A stretch of 64,000 nt of DNA from an uncultured Pelagibacteraceae bacterium (lineage in GTDB: Bacteria > Pseudomonadota > Alphaproteobacteria > Pelagibacterales > Pelagibacteraceae). The first letter of the stretch is position 1, and every line of letters starts with the position of its first letter. The DNA lies in contig CACIJX010000003.1 in NCBI GenBank assembly GCA_902587085.1, forward strand, positions 1-64,000. Reading direction: 5' to 3'. Below are positions 32,421 to 41,297 of this stretch, piece by piece. The translations under genes were made by a program, and so were the position numbers. Under the pieces are notes generated by a model. That model did not search any database. It was not told where the DNA came from and saw nothing but the letters and a program-made list of their open reading frames with translations.

Positions 32421-33514
32421 TGTTTATTATATCAACAAGAAGCTTTCCTCCTGAGGTTGGTGGCATGCAAAATCTTATGGGTGGACTAGCAAATGCATTA
32501 GTAAATCACGGTCCGGTTAAAGTTTTTGCTGACAAATCTGAAAATTTTGGCTCTTTTGATAAAAATTCTAAGGTTGAAATTGAAAGATTTGGAGGAATTA
32601 AACTTCTCAGAAAATATAGGAAAGCGAACAGAATAGTAGAATATTTAAAGCAGAATAAGAGTGTTAGATCGATTTTTTTTGATCATTGGAAAAGTGTTGA
32701 AAAGATTAATTATGAAATAATAAAAAACCTTCCGACTTTTTGTTTGATACATTCAAAAGAAATAAATCATTTAAAAGGTACTAATCTAAATCAAAGAGTA
32801 TTGAATTCCATAAAAAAAATAAAATTCGTTATAGCAAATTCAAATTTTACTAAAGATTTAGGTGTTAATATTGGTATTCCTGAAAAAAAAATTCATATTA
32901 TTCATCCAGGCTGCGATGATCCAATAAAAATTGATAACAATTTACAAAAACATGCTGAAAAAATTTATAAAGGTTCTTTTCCAAAGATTTTAACTGTTGC
33001 AAGACTTGATAAAAGAAAAAATCATGAAAAAATCTTAATGTGTATAAGAAACTTAAAAGAGAAATTTCCAAATATAAAATACGTTAGCATTGGAGATGGA
33101 GAAGAAAAAAAGAGACTAATTATGCTCATAAAAGAGTTAAAAATTGAAAAACAAGTTTTAATAATAGATAAAGCTGATCAAGAACTAAAGGCAGCTTTAA
33201 TTAAAAACTGTAATTTATTTTTAATGCCTTCAGTAATATTTAAAAAATCTGTTGAGGGATTTGGAATATCTTTTATTGAGGCTGCAAGCTATGGTATAGG
33301 ATCGATTGGAGGTAAAGATGGGGGTCAAGTCGATGCAATACAAAACGAAATTACTGGTTTAATTTGTGATGGGGAAAATATTAGTTCAATTTATGAGAGT
33401 ATTTTAAAATTTTTTGATAAAGAAAACTACAAAAGGTATGGAACTAATGCTTTAAATTTCTCTAAAAAATTTAATTGGAGAGATACTATTAAGAAATATT
33501 TAAGTTTAATTTAA
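32420..33514 (+). CDS. glycosyltransferase family 4 protein
   Basis: PPEVGGMQN, TVARLDKRKNHEKI, EGFGISFIEAASYG. Confidence 0.88.
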   Translation: MFIISTRSFPPEVGGMQNLMGGLANALVNHGPVKVFADKSENFGSFDKNSKVEIERFGGIKLLRKYRKANRIVEYLKQNKSVRSIFFDHWKSVEKINYEIIKNLPTFCLIHSKEINHLKGTNLNQRVLNSIKKIKFVIANSNFTKDLGVNIGIPEKKIHIIHPGCDDPIKIDNNLQKHAEKIYKGSFPKILTVARLDKRKNHEKILMCIRNLKEKFPNIKYVSIGDGEEKKRLIMLIKELKIEKQVLIIDKADQELKAALIKNCNLFLMPSVIFKKSVEGFGISFIEAASYGIGSIGGKDGGQVDAIQNEITGLICDGENISSIYESILKFFDKENYKRYGTNALNFSKKFNWRDTIKKYLSLI

Positions 33515-34441
33515 TACTTCTTTAATCTTATCAAAAACCTTTCCTGCATTAAGATTTTTCAGATTATCGACGGTAATAGCTTTAAATTTTTCGGTTTCAA
33601 TGCTTACTTTTTTTGGTGTTGTATGACTACCAAATAAAACTAATCCTTTTTTATTTAAGTGCGCACTAATATGTGCTGGTCCAGTATCATTCGAGACTAT
33701 AAAGCTGGCTTTATTTATTAAACTTACTAACTCAATAATATTTAATGATTTTCCATTATTTAAAATAATGTTTGCCTTAAATTTTTTAGCCTCTTCAATT
33801 TCTCCCGGCCCTGGTGCTATTACAACGCTAAATTTAGAACTGTATTTATTGTTTATTAGTGTGATTAATTCACTGAAGTATGGCCATTTCTTTTTTGATA
33901 ATTTTGGGGAGCAAAAAGGAAAAATTAGAATATAATCTCCTTCGAAATTTTGATTAATTATTTTATTTATATTAATCAATAACCAATTTAAATCTGGTTT
34001 TTTTGTAAAATTTGTAAGCGCTATTCCTGATCTTTTAAGTTGTATTTCCATTCTGTCTAAAACAGATAATTTTTTTTCTTCTTCTGCTTGAATTTTTGAA
34101 ACAAAGGAATAGCTATCTGACCAAAAAATATCCTTTTTGAAAAGAAACCTTTTATAAAATCTTGTTCTTGAGGAATTTTGAAGATCGAATACTTTGACGA
34201 ATGAAAAGTTTTGTAGCATTTTTTTGAGTTTATTTAGATATATTAAATTCCATCTAGGTAATCTTTTATCAATTAAAACTCCATCTATGTAAGGACAAGA
34301 AGACATGAAGTCTGTGTAAGGAGGTGACGTGAGTAACAATACTTTGCTATCAGGAAAATTTTTTTTTATATCCTTTATTGCTCCGTTTGCTTGGATAATA
34401 TCACCAAGGGACCCATGTTTAATAATCAATATATTTGACAT
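33506..34441 (-). CDS. glycosyltransferase family 9 (heptosyltransferase-like)
   Basis: ILIIKHGSLGDIIQANGA, FIVSNDTGPAHISAHL, VLFGSHTTP. Confidence 0.9.
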   Translation of the reverse strand: MSNILIIKHGSLGDIIQANGAIKDIKKNFPDSKVLLLTSPPYTDFMSSCPYIDGVLIDKRLPRWNLIYLNKLKKMLQNFSFVKVFDLQNSSRTRFYKRFLFKKDIFWSDSYSFVSKIQAEEEKKLSVLDRMEIQLKRSGIALTNFTKKPDLNWLLININKIINQNFEGDYILIFPFCSPKLSKKKWPYFSELITLINNKYSSKFSVVIAPGPGEIEEAKKFKANIILNNGKSLNIIELVSLINKASFIVSNDTGPAHISAHLNKKGLVLFGSHTTPKKVSIETEKFKAITVDNLKNLNAGKVFDKIKEVLN

Positions 34442-34505
34442 TGATATAATTTAACTGCATATATTTTTTATATACTATTGTCTATTATCTTAAAATGGCA
34501 AAAAA

Positions 34506-34895
34506 ATGAATAAAATTTATATTGAAGTATCAATTGGTGAGTTAATTGACAAAATTACAATTTTAGAAATAAAGAAAGAAAAAATTTCTAATAAAAATAA
34601 TTTAGAATTTATTGACAAAGAATATGCATCTCTAAATCAATCATTAAAAAAAAATGTTAAAATAAGTACTGAAATCAAAAATCTATGGATTGAATTAAAA
34701 AGTATAAACCTTAAATTATGGGAAATAGAAGATGAAAAAAGATTGGCTGAAAAAAATAAAAAATTTGATGAAAAATTTATAGAGCTAGCAAGAAATGTTT
34801 ATAAGTGTAATGACGCTAGAGCAAAAATAAAATCTAAAATTAATGACATTACTGGATCTCAAATAAGAGAGGTTAAACAATATACAAAATACTAA
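34506..34895 (+). CDS. DUF6165-like protein
   Basis: IYIEVSIGELIDKITILEIKKEKI...LWEIEDEKR; recognised from memory, adjacent to GT9. Confidence 0.65.
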   Translation: MNKIYIEVSIGELIDKITILEIKKEKISNKNNLEFIDKEYASLNQSLKKNVKISTEIKNLWIELKSINLKLWEIEDEKRLAEKNKKFDEKFIELARNVYKCNDARAKIKSKINDITGSQIREVKQYTKY

Positions 34896-34903
34896 GGCTT
34901 ACT

Positions 34904-35944
34904 TTATTTGTTTTCTGCAGATGCAAAATTCCACCTGCAATCAAAACTTGGAACAAATATCTCATCTAACTTTGCGTTTCCAAAACTTACATCTAGAACT
35001 TTCATCCAATTTCTTACTTGTTTTGGCTTTTTATCCTGACAGCCCACTTGCGCAGTTAAAGCACCACCCTTTTTTAAAATTCTCTTTAAACCCTTCATAT
35101 TCCTTTTGGCTAAGTCTATACAATATTGATCATCATTTAGATCAACAAAAATCTGATCGTATTTATCGTTCTCGACATTTCTAATACTTTTAAAAGCATC
35201 ACCCCAATAATTATTTACTTTATTGCTTTTTCTTATTCTAGAAGTAATTTTCGGTAAATGCTTATAACTTAATTCTACAACTTGAGGATCTAGTTCAAAC
35301 CAATCGATATAATCAAAATTGTTTTGCAAACATTCTCTAACAACCCCCCCATCGCCTCCACCGATAACAGCAACATTTCCTTTTCTTTTACAAAGATCCA
35401 TCCCAGATTTTACAAAAGTTGAACTATAAAGTTTTTCATCTTTTTCCGCGACTTGTAACTCGTTATCTATAAAAAGAGCATTTCCATATTCCTCTAAGTT
35501 TAAAATTTCAAGTTTTTGACCAACTTTAGAAATAACTTTTTCTAAAATATTATTTACTACATAATACTTCTTCTGTCCGGGCGTACTATAAATATCGTCA
35601 TACATGTAGGTACTACTTCTATCAAAATTATTTACTACTACACGTTTATGATCAATTTCTTTTTTTAGAATGCTTAATGCAACCCTCGGAGAAATTTTCC
35701 CGCAAGTAAAAAAATCAAAACTTACTACTCCCTTTTCAGGAAAAGTATGAAAACTCATATGACTTTCTGCTAACAGAGCAACTGACGTAAATCCTTGCGG
35801 TTCAAATTTATGACTAGATATTTTCAATAGTTCGACTTTTGATTTTTTTGAGATTTTGTAAAAGATTTTTTCATAAAAATCTGGCGTATATTCTTTTTTT
35901 ACACCTAAAAAATCTAAAGTGATATGCTCACCGACTTTTATCAT
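34904..35944 (-). CDS. S-adenosylmethionine decarboxylase - spermidine synthase fusion
   Basis: N-term AESHMSFHTFPE (cleavage Ser, His) and FDFFTCG (Cys) of small-type SpeD; C-term AVIGGGDGGVVREC...FVDLNDD of SpeE. Confidence 0.92.
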   Translation of the reverse strand: MIKVGEHITLDFLGVKKEYTPDFYEKIFYKISKKSKVELLKISSHKFEPQGFTSVALLAESHMSFHTFPEKGVVSFDFFTCGKISPRVALSILKKEIDHKRVVVNNFDRSSTYMYDDIYSTPGQKKYYVVNNILEKVISKVGQKLEILNLEEYGNALFIDNELQVAEKDEKLYSSTFVKSGMDLCKRKGNVAVIGGGDGGVVRECLQNNFDYIDWFELDPQVVELSYKHLPKITSRIRKSNKVNNYWGDAFKSIRNVENDKYDQIFVDLNDDQYCIDLAKRNMKGLKRILKKGGALTAQVGCQDKKPKQVRNWMKVLDVSFGNAKLDEIFVPSFDCRWNFASAENK

Positions 35945-35950
35945 AAAAAA

Positions 35951-36601
35951 TTATCCTTTTTTATAATTTTTCATTTTACCTAAAACAATTTTCATTTCTC
36001 TTTTTGAGAGAATCTTAGGTATTCCTATTCTTAATGCATTTATATATTGATGGCAAATATTTTCTACCTCTTGCGCAAGTTCGAAAGTAGTTTCTAAATT
36101 TTTTCCAAAAACTATCTGACCATGATTCGATATTAAACATGCTGATCTATCCTTAAGCGCAGACAAAATATTTTTAGATAAATTTCTTGTACCAAAAGTA
36201 GCATATTTAGCGCATTTTATGTCATTTCCCCCTGCTATTCCGACCATGTAGTGAAAAGCTGGTATAGGTTTTTGGTGTGAAGAAACTGCTGTAGCGCACG
36301 TAGAATGTGTATGAACGATAGCTTTTGCATCTTTTTTATTCACATAAATATCTTGATGAAATCTCCATTCTGAAGATGGTTTTCCTTTTTTTTTGTTAAA
36401 TTGACCCTTTAAAGAAACAAAAATAATATCTTTTGGTTTCAACGATGAATAATTTATACCTGAAGGTGTAATAAAAAAACCATTAATTCCTTTATTTTTT
36501 GCCCTTATAGAAATATTGCCGGATCTAAGTGAAGATAAATTGGTTGAATTTAGTTTTTTTGTATATCTAACAATTTTTTTTCTTTGATTAATTAAATTCA
36601 T
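35951..36601 (-). CDS. class II aldolase/adducin family protein; candidate 5-methylthioribulose-1-phosphate aldolase by context
   Basis: LSSLRSGNISIRA, HTHSTCATAVSS, NHGQIVFGKNLETTFELAQEVE; linkage to speDE, mtnA, mtnP. Confidence 0.85.
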   Translation of the reverse strand: MNLINQRKKIVRYTKKLNSTNLSSLRSGNISIRAKNKGINGFFITPSGINYSSLKPKDIIFVSLKGQFNKKKGKPSSEWRFHQDIYVNKKDAKAIVHTHSTCATAVSSHQKPIPAFHYMVGIAGGNDIKCAKYATFGTRNLSKNILSALKDRSACLISNHGQIVFGKNLETTFELAQEVENICHQYINALRIGIPKILSKREMKIVLGKMKNYKKG

Positions 36602-36694
36602 TACTATTTATAGTATTCTTATATAGTAAAAAAGTGTTAATAATAAAATAATTTGATAAAAATTATAATTATAAAGAAACTTTAGAGGAAAATT

Positions 36695-38728
36695 TTGAAA
36701 AACAATTGGTCAAATAAAAAGTCTAATGAATATATTAGAAAATACAAAAATCTTGGTTTTTCCAAAGATATGGCTTTAAGAGTATATACAACTCGATTAT
36801 TAGGGAGAAATAAAGAATTAGTATTACACGGTGGTGGAAATACTTCCGTTAAAACTAATATTAAAGATATAGATGGTAAGAATTATGATGTGCTGTGTGT
36901 AAAAGGAAGTGGCTGGGACATGGCTGATATAGAGCCACCAGGTTTACCAGCGGTAAAACTAGATCCCCTTTTGACACTTAAAAAGAAAAAATATTTATCT
37001 GACGAAGATATGGTTGCTTTTCAAAAAAGAAATCTAATTGATATTAAGTCACCCAACCCGTCTGTCGAAACATTTTTACATGCTTTTTTGCCATTTAAAT
37101 ATGTTGATCATACACACGCTGATGCCGTAATGAATGTAACTAATAGACCTGGTGGACTGAATTTAAGTAAAAAAATATTTGGCAAAAAAGCTAGTATAGT
37201 TCCTTATGTGATGCCTGGTTTTATGTTAGCAAAAAAAGTAAATGAGGTTTACTCTAAAAATCCGGATATTGAATGTTTAATACTTATGAATCACGGAATT
37301 TTTACTTTTTCTGATGATTGTAAAAAAGCCTATGATTTAATGATTAAGTACGTTTCTAAAGCAGAGAGAGCTGTGAAAAAATTAAAATCGAAGAAAATAA
37401 AACAAATAAAGAGAAATAATATTAAATTTAACCCCCATGATATTGCGCCAATAATAAGAGGTCTATTATCTGAAAATAAAGAACAAAAATTTGTAATTAA
37501 TTATAGATTAAATAAACATCTTAAATATTTTATAAATGGTAAAAAAGTCAGAACCTACTCCTCAAAAGGTACAGCAACACCAGACCATGTTATAAGAGTT
37601 AAACCATTTCCATTAGTTATTACACCAAAAAAAAATTCATCAATTATTGATTTTAAAAAGACTGCTGAAAAAGCTTTTAAAGATTATAGAAAAAAATATG
37701 TAAATTATTTTAAAGTAAATAGCAAAAAGGTAAAAGGGAAAAAGATTATGCTAGATACATCGCCAAGAGTAGTTCTTGTGCAAAATGTTGGGATGTTTAG
37801 TGCTGGTAAAGACCTGGGTTCAGCAAAAATAGCAGGCGATTTAACCGAAACTAACGCAAAAGTAATTAGCGCTGTTGAAGAAACGTCTTCATATAAATTT
37901 ATACCAGAAAAAGATCTTTTTGATGTTGAGTATTGGTCGTTAGAGCAGGCTAAAATTAAAAAAAAGAAAAAACTTTTAGAGGGAAATATTGTAGTTATAA
38001 CTGGAGCTACTGGAACAATTGGTTTTGAAACCTATAAAATGTTTAAAAGCTATGGTGCAGAAGTTGTGTTGCTTGATAATGATTTTGCCCGTCTAAAAGA
38101 AGTTCAGTCAAGAATTAAAGACTTGTGTTTACACTGTGATGTTACAAATAAAAAAAGTATTAAAAAAGCTTTTAAAATAATTTGCGAAAAATTTGGTGGA
38201 TTTGATATTTTGATATCAAATGCAGGTACGGCACCTGGAGGAGCAATAGGTGATGTTAATGATAAAGTTTTGAGAAAAAGTTTTGAAATTAATTTTTTCT
38301 CACATCAAAACTGTGCTTCTGAGGCTATTAAGATTATGAAGAAACAAAATATTAATGGCTGCTTGTTATTTAATATTTCAAAACAATCAGTAAATCCTGG
38401 AAAAAACTTTGGACCATATGGATTGCCTAAATCTGCTTTGCTTAGCTTATGTAAACAATATGCCGTTGATTATGGATCTATCGGTATAAGATCTAACGGG
38501 GTTAATGCTGATAGAATAAAAAGCGGTCTTATGACTGGAAAAATGATTAAGACAAGAGCAAAAGCAAGATCTGTAAGTGCTGATACTTATATGAGAGGTA
38601 ATTTATTATCTAATGAAGTAAAAGCTGTAGATGTTGCTAAAGCATTTTTTCATTTAGCAGTATCAAAAAAAACCACTGGGGCCGTTCTAACTGTAGATGG
38701 CGGTAATATTGCTGCATCTTTAAGATAA
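36695..38728 (+). CDS. bifunctional class II aldolase / short-chain dehydrogenase
   Basis: N-term GGGNTSVKT, DHTHADAVMNVTN, MNHGIFTF; C-term VVITGATGTIGFETYKMF, SNAGTAPGG, YGLPKSALL (YxxxK); TTG start. Confidence 0.93.
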   Translation: MKNNWSNKKSNEYIRKYKNLGFSKDMALRVYTTRLLGRNKELVLHGGGNTSVKTNIKDIDGKNYDVLCVKGSGWDMADIEPPGLPAVKLDPLLTLKKKKYLSDEDMVAFQKRNLIDIKSPNPSVETFLHAFLPFKYVDHTHADAVMNVTNRPGGLNLSKKIFGKKASIVPYVMPGFMLAKKVNEVYSKNPDIECLILMNHGIFTFSDDCKKAYDLMIKYVSKAERAVKKLKSKKIKQIKRNNIKFNPHDIAPIIRGLLSENKEQKFVINYRLNKHLKYFINGKKVRTYSSKGTATPDHVIRVKPFPLVITPKKNSSIIDFKKTAEKAFKDYRKKYVNYFKVNSKKVKGKKIMLDTSPRVVLVQNVGMFSAGKDLGSAKIAGDLTETNAKVISAVEETSSYKFIPEKDLFDVEYWSLEQAKIKKKKKLLEGNIVVITGATGTIGFETYKMFKSYGAEVVLLDNDFARLKEVQSRIKDLCLHCDVTNKKSIKKAFKIICEKFGGFDILISNAGTAPGGAIGDVNDKVLRKSFEINFFSHQNCASEAIKIMKKQNINGCLLFNISKQSVNPGKNFGPYGLPKSALLSLCKQYAVDYGSIGIRSNGVNADRIKSGLMTGKMIKTRAKARSVSADTYMRGNLLSNEVKAVDVAKAFFHLAVSKKTTGAVLTVDGGNIAASLR

Positions 38729-38750
38729 TTTTATTTATAATAAATAAAAT
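38728..38750. terminator. A/T-only palindrome between convergent genes; possible bidirectional terminator
   Basis: TTTTATTTAT-A-ATAAATAAAA (38729-38749). Confidence 0.3.
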
Positions 38751-38752
38751 AA

Positions 38753-39832
38753 TTAATTTTTTCGATTAAATAGATTATTTAATCCTTTTGTTGATGCCTC
38801 ACAAACTCCTTTTTCCGTTATTAAACCTGTAACATATTTAGAAGGAGTTATATCGAATGCTAAGTTCATAGCTTTACTTTTTTTTGGATAAATTAAAACT
38901 TTTGTTAATTTATTGTTTTTATCTAGGCCCTCTACGTGTGATAATTCTTCTGAATTTCTTTCCTCTATTGGAATATCTTTAAAATTTTTTAATTTCCAAT
39001 CAATTGTAGAGCTAGGCAAAGCTACATAAAAAGGTATGTTATTATCATGAGCGGCCAAAGCTTTAAGGTAAGTTCCAATTTTATTTGCAACATCACCTGT
39101 TGAAAGAGTTCTGTCTGTTCCAGTAATACACATGTCCACCTCACCTCTTTGCATTAAAAGACCACCTGTATTATCTGCTATTATTGTATTTGATATTCCC
39201 TCTTCGTTTAGTTCGTATGATGTTAAATTAGCTCCCTGATTTCTAGGTCTAGTTTCATCTACCCAAACATGAACTTTAATTCCTTTTTTATGAGCATGGT
39301 AAATAGGTGAAGTGGCAGTTCCCCAATCAATAGTTGCTAACCATCCAGCGTTGCAGTGGGTTAAAATGTTAACTGTATCTTTTTTTTTATTATAAATCTC
39401 TTCAATTATTTTTAAACCATTTATACCGATATTTTTACAAAAATTTACATCTTCTTCACAAATAGCTTTTGCCTCGTTAATTGCTATTTTTAAGATTTCG
39501 TTGCTATTCACTCCAGACAATTTTTTAATCATTCTATCTACCGCCCATTTCAAATTTATAGCTGTTGGCCTTGATTTAATTAAATCTTCACTAGACTTTT
39601 TTAGAAATGATTGATCATTTTTTTCAATTATTGAAAGTACCAAGCCATAAGCTGCTGTAGCACCTATTAATGGGGCCCCTCTTACCTCCATAGTTTTTAT
39701 TGCATTAATTGAATCTTTAACGGTTTTTAAATCTTTAATTACAAATTTATGGGGAAGTTTTGTTTGATCAATAATTTTAACAATATTGCTTTCGAACCAA
39801 ATTGTTCTAAATTCTTTACCATTTATTCGCAT
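38753..39832 (-). CDS. mtnA: 5-methylthioribose-1-phosphate isomerase
   Basis: MEVRGAPLIGATAAYGL, LTHCNAGWLATIDWGTA, DETRPRNQGANLTSYEL, GTDRTLSTGDVANKIGTY. Confidence 0.94.
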   Translation of the reverse strand: MRINGKEFRTIWFESNIVKIIDQTKLPHKFVIKDLKTVKDSINAIKTMEVRGAPLIGATAAYGLVLSIIEKNDQSFLKKSSEDLIKSRPTAINLKWAVDRMIKKLSGVNSNEILKIAINEAKAICEEDVNFCKNIGINGLKIIEEIYNKKKDTVNILTHCNAGWLATIDWGTATSPIYHAHKKGIKVHVWVDETRPRNQGANLTSYELNEEGISNTIIADNTGGLLMQRGEVDMCITGTDRTLSTGDVANKIGTYLKALAAHDNNIPFYVALPSSTIDWKLKNFKDIPIEERNSEELSHVEGLDKNNKLTKVLIYPKKSKAMNLAFDITPSKYVTGLITEKGVCEASTKGLNNLFNRKN

Positions 39833-40722
39833 TATTTTTTTAAAACTCTTCCAGCTATATTTTTTAATTTTTCGATTGTTTTTTTAGATCTAAATTTTTT
39901 ATCTGTAATGATAGCTGTATCTAAACAATTATTAGCTGGGTCTTTATCTATTGAAAAATATTTAAATGTTTTAATAACTTCTTTTACCATATTTTGAGCG
40001 TTCGCTGCATTTTCATTTAATGTTTTAACAACCATTGCAACATCAACCTCTTCATGATCGGAATGCCAACAGTCGTAATCTGTAACCATAGCAACAGTGC
40101 TGTAACGTATCTCAGCCTCTCTTGCTAACTTTGCTTCAGGCATATTCGTCATTCCTATTACGTCAGCTTTCCATGATCTATACAAGTTTGACTCTGCAAA
40201 AGTTGAAAATTGAGGCCCCTCCATAACAACATATGTACCGCCCATTTGAAATTTAATATTTAGTTTCTTTAATGCTTCTTTACAACATTCGGACAATCCT
40301 GAGCTAGTTGGTTTTGCCATAGAAACATGTGCAACTATTTCTTCATCAAAAAAAGTTTTCGATCTAGAAAAAGTTCTATCAATAAACTGATCTATTATCA
40401 CAAATGTTCCCGGACTAAGCTCTCCTTTTAAGGAGCCAACTGCAGAAACTGAGATTATATCAGTCACGCCTAATTGTTTTAGAGCATCTATGTTTGCTCT
40501 GAAATTTATATTTGTTGGGCTTATTTTGTGACCTCTTGAGTGTCTGGGAATAAAGCATATTTCATTTCCATAGAATTTTGCTAACATTATATCATCAGAC
40601 GGTTTACCCCATGGTGTTTCAACCTTCTTCCATCTAGTGTTTTCAAAGCCCTCTATTTTGTAAATACCACTACCGCCAATTATTCCAAGCTTTCTTTTTA
40701 TCCCAAGGTTTCTATTTTTCAT
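39832..40722 (-). CDS. mtnP: 5'-methylthioadenosine phosphorylase
   Basis: LGIIGGSGIYKIEG, PRHSRGHKISPTNINFRANI, MEGPQFSTFAES, VIGMTNMPEAKLAREAEI. Confidence 0.95.
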   Translation of the reverse strand: MKNRNLGIKRKLGIIGGSGIYKIEGFENTRWKKVETPWGKPSDDIMLAKFYGNEICFIPRHSRGHKISPTNINFRANIDALKQLGVTDIISVSAVGSLKGELSPGTFVIIDQFIDRTFSRSKTFFDEEIVAHVSMAKPTSSGLSECCKEALKKLNIKFQMGGTYVVMEGPQFSTFAESNLYRSWKADVIGMTNMPEAKLAREAEIRYSTVAMVTDYDCWHSDHEEVDVAMVVKTLNENAANAQNMVKEVIKTFKYFSIDKDPANNCLDTAIITDKKFRSKKTIEKLKNIAGRVLKK

Positions 40723-40765
40723 GATTTAATTATTAATCTTTTTTTGTTAAATAATGAAGTAAAAT

Positions 40766-41293
40766 ATGGACTTAAAAAAATTTATAAGATCTATTCCTGA
40801 CTATCCAAAAAAAGGCATTTTATTTAGAGATATCACCACTTTAATAAAAAACCCGGATGCTTTTAATTATACTGTAGATAAAATTATCAAAATTTCAGAA
40901 AAAATAAAATTTGATAAAGTATCCGCAATAGAATCTAGAGGTTTTTTATTTGCTGCCGTTATATCTTATAAGTTGAAAAAGCCATTAATAATGATGAGAA
41001 AGAAAAATAAATTACCTGCTGAAAGATATTCGATTGATTTTAAGTTGGAGTATGGAACTGCATCACTTGAAGTACATAAAGATTCAATAACTAGCAATGA
41101 TAAGGTTTTGATAATTGATGATTTAATAGCTACAGGTGGTACTGCTGATGCTGCTACAAAGCTTGTAGAGATTTCAGGTGGTAAGGTAGCTGGTTTAATT
41201 TTTGTAATAAATCTATTTGATCTAGGTGGCGATAAAATGCTTAAAGCAAAATCTTACTTTACAGAGAGTTTAATCGATTTCCCTGGGCATTAA
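40766..41293 (+). CDS. apt: adenine phosphoribosyltransferase
   Basis: IPDYPKKGILFRDITTLIKNP, AIESRGFLFAA, VLIIDDLIATGGTADAA. Confidence 0.95.
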   Translation: MDLKKFIRSIPDYPKKGILFRDITTLIKNPDAFNYTVDKIIKISEKIKFDKVSAIESRGFLFAAVISYKLKKPLIMMRKKNKLPAERYSIDFKLEYGTASLEVHKDSITSNDKVLIIDDLIATGGTADAATKLVEISGGKVAGLIFVINLFDLGGDKMLKAKSYFTESLIDFPGH

Positions 41294-41297
41294 CTTT

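Noticed and set aside
36602-36694. sRNA or structured leader in the aldolase divergent intergenic region
   Set aside because: Only short AT-rich palindromes; nothing beyond an operator-like repeat can be supported.
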